Assembly (NCBI GenBank): GCA_000469685.2
Contig: LS997566.1
Coordinates: 34,585,420 to 34,649,419, forward strand
Direction of reading: 5' to 3'
Length of the DNA: 64,000 nt
Source of the DNA: Haemonchus contortus
Lineage: Eukaryota > Nematoda > Chromadorea > Rhabditida > Trichostrongylidae
This document shows, in pieces, positions 55,632 through 64,000 of the stretch; position 1 is the first letter of the stretch; each line of letters opens with the position of its first letter. Under the pieces are notes generated by a model. That model ran no database searches, had not been told where the DNA came from, and saw only the letters and a program-made list of their open reading frames with translations. A program made the translations under genes and the position numbers.

Positions 55632-57854
55632 ACGAAATCACCATCGAAACGTTCCCAGCTGTGTTTCTGCGACGTCAGCCAGTCGATAAAAGTGCGTCCC
55701 TTTTATAATGTACTAAGCTTTTTTGAGATCGGGCGTTTGAATCGTACGAGTTGGTGAAAAAAGGTTGAAGCGCTGTGAGCCATAGACCGCTGAAGCCTTT
55801 TTCACCGACTCATTGCGGCTATTTTTCCCAACATGACCGAAAAATAGCGTGGTCAGCTAACGGTTAATGTTTTCACGGCACTATTGCATTGTATTTTCTT
55901 TGTATTTTCTCTCACAGGAAACGGATGCGTAACAAAAGCATCTCTCAGAGTGCATCTGGTAAACTGCTCTGATATGAGACATTGAATTGTCAAACAGTAC
56001 CTAATAGCTAGTGACTATTTCTAGTCAACAACATCTGAAAACCCCTCCTTTGTCGGAGAGATCGATCTCACCCGATCCAGCTGCGCCACACTCGCACTTT
56101 GTTGTCGAGTGAAAAGAGGTTTTCAAGGCAATGGATAAATTTCTTGGAAGGATTCTGGTTGGAGGCTTTAAAGTCACTGCGAGAAACATTCCAAAAACCT
56201 TCTTCAGAGTCGTCCTACTTGGAAGCGGGGTCCAATTTCTTGGCACACTGGTGCCGCTTTTCCCGATTGACAATTTCAGGTTCCCATGTAGAAAAGGTGT
56301 CAAAAAAGCACTTCAGAGGCTGAGGCTGATCTTGTGAACAGTGTCTTCGCATCCACACAGGACAAGCTCTACGTTCACAGGATCAGCTCCAGCCTCTAGC
56401 TCTATCGATATACGTACGAACACCGCTTGAGGGCATAAGAAAGCGTGCAAATTGGAGATCGCTGTGTTACGGAGTGAGAACTTAACATTTTGGCATCTTT
56501 CAAACTTAAAGCTCAGAAATGCTAATTTTCTTGTTTCCTACCAATTAGTGGAATAGTACGAGCTGAAAGTGAGCAAGTACACCGTTTCAACCACCGTTAC
56601 TAAAACCATACGTGTGAGAAAATTTCTGCCCTACGACTCAGCAGTGGAGACAGCCTCTTACAATTCCAGATCCAAAAAGTAAACTTTCTTCATTTCTGGT
56701 CTTTGCAGACATGCATTGGTAACATGCACTTCTCACTAATTCTAATGAAAGAAGTTCTGATTTACATATCAGACGAAAATTTGGCCTCGAATCTGTAGTA
56801 ACCCTAATATGTTTATAGGCCGTTCTACTTCTTCAAAGAGGAAAGCACGAAGTTCAAATGACAAAGTGTGGGTCGAAAATATTTCTTGGCTTCTTCCATA
56901 TCCATTTTTTCTAATCGGATCTCGTTCCTTACATCTGCATATGCTGTAAATGTTATGATTGAGTGCCTGTTATAATTAGGCCCTCAATGGAAGTCGTATT
57001 TGAAGAGCAAGAAAACCATTGTCAACGTTATGCAGGTATACCTCTCCTATAGTGAGTGCTGCTATATTTCAGAGAAAATGCTCCTGCGCGAAGCCGTTTC
57101 ATTATACATAAGGAAGCCAAAGATGCTATCATCGTGGTATGTTTGTATGTGTTTTCGAGTTGAAGGCACGTTCTCGATAGTTTTGGGGTGTCTAGCTCAA
57201 GAGGAACAGTGGAAATAATAACCCGAATTAGTTCAAAAGTGGCGACGGAAACACTCTGCGCATTTGGAGAAATATAAGAGCTGAAATATAAGGGCTGAAA
57301 AAAAAACAGAGGCTGGACGAGGTTGTGACGAAAAAAGTTGCATGGAAGGGGTATTTGGACGAACCGACAAAAATATGTGTGCCACTGCTTATAGCCGACT
57401 GAGTGAGCTTCCTGCTTGGAACGTGTAGATCCCGGTGCAGATCATGCAAACTCTAAAGCTTCTAGAACGCCGTGAAAACTCGTCCGCCTTTTATTGTCTG
57501 CATCGGTCATGACGGTTCTGGTGCCTCTATTACGCCCTATCTAGGCCGTTCTTCGACCTGAACGTCCTTATTAGTGCTATCCTTGAGATTCAGGTTCACC
57601 CTGCGAAAGCTTCAGAAGCCATTTTTAGGGTGAACTACTCCTTTGATCACGATTTTTGACTTGATTCTCAGATAGAAATTGGCAGATGCGCAAAGATCAT
57701 ACTAGCACTTGTTCGATTCACCTCTGTTGTGGTTCCAAGTGAGAGCACAGATTATTTCCTACGCAAGCTTCTTTTACAGGAATGCCACAAGTCAGTGATC
57801 GATCACAAAAATGATGCCGAGAAGACTGATGCTAACTCAAAATCTCAACCTTGA
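55632..57854 (+). CDS. Possible multi-exon gene, family unknown
   Basis: Segments 55632-55691 (EITIETFPAVFLRRQPVDK), 55918-55958 (NGCVTKASLRVHL), 56819-56865 (AVLLLQRGKHEVQMT), 56980-57035 (PSMEVVFEEQENHCQRYA) and 57073-57136 (KMLLREAVSLYIRKPKMLSS) keep phase across five exons. Later segments 57673-57739 (IEIGRCAKIILALVRF) and 57780-57854 do not join in the same phase, because the fifth exon would run into a stop. Either the fifth exon is read in its other open frame or two genes overlap. AATAAA at 57894 supports a 3' end nearby. No domain recognised. Confidence 0.4.
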
Positions 57855-57893
57855 ATAGTCACGACCAATAAGTGCAATGTTTAACAAAAGAGA

Positions 57894-57899
57894 AATAAA
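57894..57899 (+). terminator. Poly(A) signal
   Basis: AATAAA about 40 bp after a stop codon at 57852-57854. Supports transcript termination of the plus-strand gene model here. Confidence 0.4.
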
Positions 57900-59077
57900 A
57901 AGGTCTAACCTATTTGTGATGAATCGAATTGGTCTCTCATTTATATCCGCATTCATGCCAGTTATAAAGCAGCGTTGTGACACCTATCGCCCAACTATGC
58001 GTCACAACATTTATTCGAACAAGTTCTAGCCAAGAACACCTATTCGAGATTCCTCCACCTTCCATGAACCCCACACGGGGCGTTAGGCACTTTCAGGAGA
58101 CTGCTACAAAAACGGTGCGAGTGAATACTCTTTCCATCACTCACCTTCTTCATTTGCACATTGTGAAGCACACGATAGTAAAAGTAGAAAAAAACAAAAA
58201 ACGGAAATAATGCGAAAAATACGCGTAGGACTTCTGAATTTGTCCATCCCAGAACACACTATAAGATACAAGGAACACCATCAGAGTTGAACGCAGGATC
58301 GCATGGTGCCATGTCATTTGGAGTCTTTTCATGACCGTACACAGGTATTGCGTTCCACGGCCAAGTATGTGCCAATAACAAAAAGCAAAAAAGTGCTCAG
58401 GAACCAAGGAGAAACTAGGAAAGGATGGGCAACGAACATGGCAAACACCACAAAACAGTGAAGGATCTTTCCATGAGGGTAAAGGATTGGTGGGGAGTGG
58501 AAGAATCGGAAGTTTGTGTAGTACAATGCAAAGTACCGCAATGAAGGCCTATCGTAAACTGCGCCGATGCCTTGGATACTCACCCTCTCCCTCACCTCAG
58601 ATTTTTGCCTATCAGTAGATCGGTCCCTTGGCTCCCTGTCATGCCTTTACCTTGTGACATTGCTGCCTAATGCGAGCTCATCCAACAGAATGCAAGTAGA
58701 AGTGGGTTGTTATGTGACGCTGACGAAATTTTGGAAATTTAGAGAACACAAAAACGGAATTGAGAATTGCTACGAAGCGCAGCAAAAGAAGAATTGACTC
58801 TAAATTATAGCACCGGCAGAGCAAACATTGTGCCGTAACATCTCAACTTTGTAGCTGATTAGGACCTAGTGGGTCATCGGTAACTATCACTCCTATGCAG
58901 TTCTCGAAACTGTATTGATCACCTTTCTTCAGTGATATCGAGATTACAGCGATTCGAATGAATATTTCGGTCACATGGACTGGTAATGGAGGATAATCCA
59001 TGATAACAATACGTACACACTTCTGCTTTATATGAAGTGGACATGTGTATCTACGCATTGATGTAGGTTGTTTCCAA
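57900..59077. other. Intergenic stretch without recognised feature
   Basis: Short frames on both strands only. The minus-strand frames at 58150-58595 are hydrophobic and overlap each other, but have no start, splice or domain support. Confidence 0.4.
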
Positions 59078-59640
59078 CCAGTTGGGTCTTGCAGCTAACG
59101 CGATCCCGATGCCTATGAGTGAAGTTTCGATCTGTCGCTCTTCATGTGAAGATAATCACCATAAGAGTTTCGACTACTACAAAACCAAAACCGTGAGTGG
59201 TACTCACAAGTGCTGTCGGATGATAAACGAGACGCCATAAACGAATAATGTTATCAATGAGTCTTCCTTACTCTGTGAAAGTACCATTAGTTAGAGATCC
59301 CAGATTGTTGGCGGCCGGATAAGTTTTGTTGCAAATGATATCGAAGCAATGAGAAAACGTGACCCTTCGTTGAATCACAAACCTTGCTGGTTCGCGGCCG
59401 TAATCTAGTAGCAGGAGATACCGAATTCTCATCTTTTCTGGTGTATCTGTTGTGATGCCTTCAATAGGTCTCTATCTCTGTCTGCACTTACCCGCACTAA
59501 AAGTGAAAGCTACATCATTAATAGAGAATGCGCCAGGATCTTGACGGTAGGCAGTTCCTGCTCTCTGAGGTTCCTTACCAGTTCTTACAATTTGTTATCT
59601 GTTCCTATCACCCACGACCGCTTTCATCAAAGATCGCTCC
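59078..59640 (-). mobile_element. Degenerate Helitron copy
   Basis: Starts A|CCAGTTGGG like 60120, but the hairpin is eroded. Internal blocks (CCTTGCTGG, TTGTTGGCGGCCGGATAAG) match those of 60120-61153 and of the tandem array. The right (5') end is not found. Confidence 0.55.
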
Positions 59641-60119
59641 CCGTTCAGAACTGAGTGGAAAAAATGGAACATCCAGAGGAGTTTAACATCGGTCGCTGAA
59701 CTTTCTAAAATATGGTAATCTGCCTACTGACTTCCTAGATGAAAGAAATACTGCAGTTCAAAAAGCAATGATTACGTACTTAATCAGGTAGAGTGAGAGA
59801 ATAGATTTCACCTGCTCCGGAGGTTGCTGATGAGCTTCGATCTCACAGGGAACCATAGAAACCATCTACGAACAGTCGAGATCGACGCAATAATTTAGGT
59901 GAATTTTTGAACCTATTTTTTAGCAGAAAGTTTCAATATAGCTCAAAGATCGGAGACTTCATTTTTTTCATGCCAAACCTTTGGCTCTTGTTCTACCCCG
60001 ACCCAAACAGTAGAACATTCAGTTTTGTAACTTCTTGAGAGGAGATGTAACTGCGCTTTTCACAAATCAGCCTTTCTAGAACTGATTTTCAAGAATCTAT
60101 TATAATTGTTTATTTAGAA

Positions 60120-61153
60120 CCAGTTGGGCTACGCACGCAACAATGCGTGCACCACATGCCCGCGCATACGCCTACGGTTAAAAGTGTCAATCGGTTGCTC
60201 TTCATCTTGAAAATAATGAACCATTAAGGTTTGACTGATAGGCAACCAAAGAATTGCGTAGTACTCACAAATGTTCTCAATTGATAATAACACCATTATA
60301 AGATTTCGTTATCACTGAACCTTCTTTCCTCCACGGGTACATCATTAGTTGAGAAGCCCAAATTATTGGCGGTCGGATGAGCTTTGTCGTAAATGATATC
60401 AAAACATCAAGTATCCTTGTTTTCCCACCGCGTTACAAATCTTGCTGGGAGCCATCGTAATCTATATAATAGTCGTAATCATAAATACATCGTAAATATC
60501 ACAGGAGGTAAATTCGGTTGGTAAGTGCTCTTATCAGTCGCTATCAGCTGTTAGCAGTTCCTATCATCGGTCGTCTACATCTCGCCATACTCCACGTCAC
60601 ACGCCAAACTGTCAAAGCACCACTATTAATGCCATTATTGTAGTGGCTCTACGTTTTCGAGGGTTTTCATTAGCCCTTATCAGCTCCTGACCTGGCACCA
60701 ACCGTTCTTGATCCCTTCACCGAGTACCTACGATCCTATCACATCTTACTTAACCTATTAATATTCCAAGTTTCCATCATTGACAGAAAGTGCGTTACAG
60801 ATCTAGTGGCTCTCGCCTTCTATAGTTTCTTATCAGTCCTATCAGTTGTTACCAATCCCTGTTGCTAAACATTTGCGGCCCTTCGCATCCCACACCACCT
60901 ATCAAGGTGCCAAGGCTTCATCGCTAATACGAAGGTAGTTAGAGATCCTGAGGCTTTTGCCTTCTAAGGTTCCTTATTCATTTCTAACGATAGTTGTCAC
61001 TTCCTATCATGTGCCATCAGGGTTCCATCCTGCCCCCTATCTCTCTTTCAAATTTGAATGCCCTAGGTTCAGTGGGACAGGAGTTATGAATTTCCGGTCA
61101 GACAAACACACAAACACACCAACAGACACACTTAGCCGATTACATAAGTAGGA
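60120..61153 (-). mobile_element. Non-autonomous Helitron, 1034 bp
   Basis: Lies between A60119 and T61154. The left end CCAGTTGGGCTAC with hairpin GCACGCA-ACAA-TGCGTGC (60133-60150) is the 3' end read on the minus strand. The right end reads TCCTACTTATGTAATCGGC on the minus strand, the 5' end shared with 43728-44689. The two are inverted relative to each other, collinear through most of their length, and clearly diverged. Confidence 0.85.
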
Positions 61154-61274
61154 TATTACTTCTCCACCAAGCTTACGTGTTTTTTCACGTGAATCCTTAT
61201 CGTGCCTACGTGGCGGACGCACAAACGGGCATACAAACAGACACACAAAGTTAGCGGTTTATATATATCATGGA
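61154..61274 (-). mobile_element. Solitary Helitron 5' end
   Basis: Holds GGACGCACAAACGGGCATAC and ends TTTATATATATCATGGA before T61275. It is the same 5' terminus as each unit of the array at 61816-63191. No 3' partner; it abuts the Helitron ending at 61153. Confidence 0.65.
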
Positions 61275-61815
61275 TATTTGAGAAGTTCTGCCCATGTCAC
61301 CGCCCACTCCTGTGCATGTCCCACCCCTGTAGGTGGATCAATTGTGCTCTTTTGGTTTTGCCCTATGCCCAACCCATACCAAACTTGACCGACTCATGCA
61401 GATGCATCCTGAGGTAATTCGAATTTCTGTACAATTGAAAGAACAAACAAACAATCAGACGCAAGCGCTTCACATATGATAAGGTGTCATGTAGATTTCG
61501 CCGGAGTTTTTCACTTCATCTAGCTACTCAAGTATTATGAAGTGGAAAGTTCTTGTGGAAAGTGGAATGCGCATCTGTGAGCGGAATTCACATTTAAAAA
61601 TAGAGATTTTGATTAGATTAGATTCCTATGGATTTGATGGATTTTCGATTATGTTTCTACGGAAAAATACCCTTCTAGTCTGTAAAATAGGTTAAAAGCA
61701 AAGGTACTTTCGATAAAAATTATTCGAGAGCAAAAAGTTTTTTTGCCCACGAAGCCTAACCTCTCTTTTCCCTCAGTTGGCTGGGAACCGATAGTTGAAT
61801 CGTTCATAGTATAGG
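61275..61815. other. Helitron-like flank, no gene
   Basis: CACCGCCCACTCC and a CAAACAAACAATCAGAC tract resemble the 5' region of the autonomous Helitron near 14520-14700. No coding sequence supported. Confidence 0.4.
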
Positions 61816-63191
61816 GATTTAGCATGACAGTAAATAGTCAGGAGAACGCTTTTTACGACCGCTCCCAGCAAAGTTTGTAACTCAATGAAAGATCACGATT
61901 CCTCTTCGCTTCGATATCACTTTCGGCAAGACCTATCCGACCGCTAATGATCTTAGATTCTCATCTAATGAAATATATGTATCCGCTTGATTGATAACGC
62001 ACTTAATCATTTGCCTACGTGACTTTTGGAAGGACGCACAAACGGGCATACAAACGGACACACAAAGTTAGCGGTTTATATATATCATGGATGGATTAGC
62101 ATGACAGTAAATAGTCAGGAGAACGCTTTTTACGACCGCTCCCAGCAAAGTTTGTAACTCAATGAAAGATCACGATTCCTCTTCGCTTCGATATCACTTT
62201 CGGCAAGACCTATCCGACCGCTAATGATCTTAGATTCTCATCTAATGAAATATATGTATCCGCTTGATTGATAACGCACTTAATCATTTGCCTACGTGAC
62301 TTTTGGAAGGACGCACAAACGGGCATACAAACGGACACACAAAGTTAGCGGTTTATATATATCATGGATTAGCATGACAGTAAATAGTCAGGAGAACGCT
62401 TTTTACGACCGCTCCCAGCAAAGTTTGTAACTCAATGAAAGATCACGATTCCTCTTCGCTTCGATATCACTTTCGGCAAGACCTATCCGACCGCTAATGA
62501 TCTTAGATTCTCATCTAATGAAATATATGTATCCGCTTGATTGATAACGCACTTAATCATTTGCCTACGTGACTTTTGGAAGGACGAACAAACGGGCATA
62601 CAAACGGACACACAAAGTTAGCGGTTTATATATATCATGGATTAGCATGACAGTAAATAGTCAGGAGAACGCTTTTTACGACCGCTCCCAGCAAAGTTTG
62701 TAACTCAATGAAAGATCACGATTCCTCTTCGCTTCGATATCACTTTCGGCAAGACCTATCCGACCGCTAATGATCTTAGATTCTCATCTAATGAAATATA
62801 TGTATCCGCTTGATTGATAACGCACTTAATCATTTGCCTACGTGACTTTTGGAAGGACGCACAAACGGGCATACAAACGGACACACAAAGTTAGCGGTTT
62901 ATATATATCATGGATGGATTAGCATGACAGTAAATAGTCAGGAGAACGCTTTTTACGACCGCTCCCAGCAAAGTTTGTAACTCAATGAAAGATCACGATT
63001 CCTCTTCGCTTCGATATCACTTTCGGCAAGACCTATCCGACCGCTAATGATCTTAGATTCTCATCTAATGAAATATATGTATCCGCTTGATTGATAACGC
63101 ACTTAATCATTTGCCTACGTGATTTTTGGAAGGACGCACAAACGGGCATACAAACGGACACACAAAGTTAGCGGTTTATATATATCATGGA
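61816..63191 (-). repeat. Five-unit tandem array ending in Helitron 5' termini
   Basis: Units start (AGCATGACAG) at 61820, 62098, 62371, 62644 and 62921, giving spacings of 277, 273, 273 and 277 bp; the 4-bp difference is an extra GGAT. Units differ by only a few bases, so the array is young. Each unit finishes GCGGTTTATATATATCATGGA, a Helitron 5' end read on the minus strand. Unit interiors match part of the 43728-44689 / 60120-61153 family (ACGACCGCTCCCAGCAAAG). No unit has a CTRR end or hairpin. Confidence 0.85.
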
Positions 63192-63350
63192 TTTCAGCCC
63201 GAGTTTATATGACTTCTGTCATAAGCTCCTGAGCCTCCCAGATTTTTTGAGCTGTCATATCCAGAATGTTGTATTTCCTGACATATTCATAAGAAATCTT
63301 TTAGTCATCCATTTTCAGAAGCTGGTCGACGATATTTTTCAAATACGTGA

Positions 63351-64000
63351 ATGAATTACTCTCAATTTACCGGACTATACGAAACGTTCGAAAGACATGA
63401 GCGATTCCTCGTGCTTCAGCGAGCTACAATGCTGGTCTATGGCATAACCACGACTATCGTAGTGTCATTCACTTTGTTTGTAATGAATACGAGTGCTGCC
63501 AATTTATTACAACTTGTTAAAGTACTTATGTACTGCAATGTGCTGTTTCCTGCTTTGCTAACCAGCGTCATCTGTTTTCTATTTGTACCGTATTTTCTGC
63601 TTCCGTATCCAGTAGCTCTAAATCTTGGACCAATTCGATTTGGTCCTGTATCCACTCTACTTCATTGCCTTTTCATGTTAGGTTTTGGAAGTTCCGCCTG
63701 TCTCAGTATTGCATATTCAATAGCCCTTAACTATATAACTGTATGTCATGCTTCATTCTTAAAAACTACAGCATTCACTGTTACCAAATGGCTGTCACTT
63801 ATTCTCCCAACAGTTTTCCTTATCGTTCTTGGATTTCTCTTGTCGTATTCAATGTTGAATGATACAAGTTCAACACTCTCTATGGTGGCAGCTGACCCAA
63901 GAAATTACTTTTTTGTGGAGAAATTCGCTGCACTGGTGCTCCACCTGGACATATTCGGTCTTGACACCCTTCTCTACGGATCGGTCGTTCTGTACATTGG
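63351..64000 (+). CDS. 7TM chemoreceptor-like protein, 5' part, intronless in window
   Basis: Open from ATG 63351, directly after an in-frame TGA, for 216 codons to the window edge. At least five hydrophobic helices are visible: near residues 28-50 (MLVYGITTTIVVSFTLFVM), 57-85, 97-130 (LLHCLFMLGFGSSACL), 145-168 (WLSLILPTVFLIVLGFLLSY) and 192-216. This spacing and the short N terminus fit a nematode serpentine chemoreceptor; I cannot name the subfamily. Such genes usually have several introns, yet none appears in 650 bp. ATTTTCAG at 63311-63318 is a good trans-splice acceptor 32 nt before the ATG. It would act in sensory cilia; role by family only. Confidence 0.7.
   Translation, partial: MNYSQFTGLYETFERHERFLVLQRATMLVYGITTTIVVSFTLFVMNTSAANLLQLVKVLMYCNVLFPALLTSVICFLFVPYFLLPYPVALNLGPIRFGPVSTLLHCLFMLGFGSSACLSIAYSIALNYITVCHASFLKTTAFTVTKWLSLILPTVFLIVLGFLLSYSMLNDTSSTLSMVAADPRNYFFVEKFAALVLHLDIFGLDTLLYGSVVLYI

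Overview
The window looks like nuclear DNA of a strongylid (clade V) nematode, most likely a hookworm-type parasite. The reasons are: secreted pepsin-like aspartic proteases with the exon layout and motifs of the hookworm digestive APR/necepsin group; TTTTTAG acceptors immediately before ATG, as expected for spliced-leader trans-splicing; GTTTGT/GTAAGT donors with TTTCAG acceptors; a nematode-style 7TM chemoreceptor; and heavy loads of Helitrons, mariner and TTAA-flanked MITEs. Species is inference. All multi-exon models were read by eye from splice signals, phase and protein sense.

Region 1 (0-36 kb) is a tandemly duplicated aspartic protease locus. Gene A (1151-19538) and gene B (26148-31175) are nine-exon paralogues of 443 and 442 aa with both catalytic DTG triads. 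An 8.1-kb unit (about 25707-33812) is repeated at about 647-22220. The extra 13.4 kb in copy A is one intact autonomous Helitron (1370-14743) in intron 1, with a Rep/helicase ORF of 1740 aa. Copy B keeps the empty target site at A26363|T26364. Between A and B lies a third, more diverged protease with only its last six exons (23197-25356); a tRNA-Leu(UAG) sits in one of its introns. Each duplicated unit ends in a minus-strand leucine-rich-repeat gene, complete downstream of B (36197-32901) and a 3' remnant downstream of A (22210-21314).

Region 2 (37-58 kb) holds plus-strand multi-exon genes of unknown family. One (37239-40453) ends in a disordered tail with repeated EWI[IL]G motifs. One (43409-about 52045) has a nearly unbroken phase-consistent exon chain and a Lys/Arg/Pro-rich tail. 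A weaker model covers 55632-57854. Their introns and spacers are filled with transposons: a 542-bp mariner deletion derivative inside a TATG microsatellite, non-autonomous Helitrons with the same 3' hairpin as the autonomous one, and MITEs with TTAA target duplications.

Region 3 (58-64 kb) is mostly Helitron-derived. It has one inverted full copy (60120-61153), a degenerate copy, and a recent five-unit tandem array (61816-63191) in which every unit ends in a Helitron 5' terminus. The window ends inside an intronless 7TM chemoreceptor-like ORF (63351-64000+).

The most interesting structures are the complete Helitron with matched empty site, the non-autonomous families that appear to share its replication terminus, and the tandem array of Helitron 5' ends. 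No wholly new molecular system was demonstrated.
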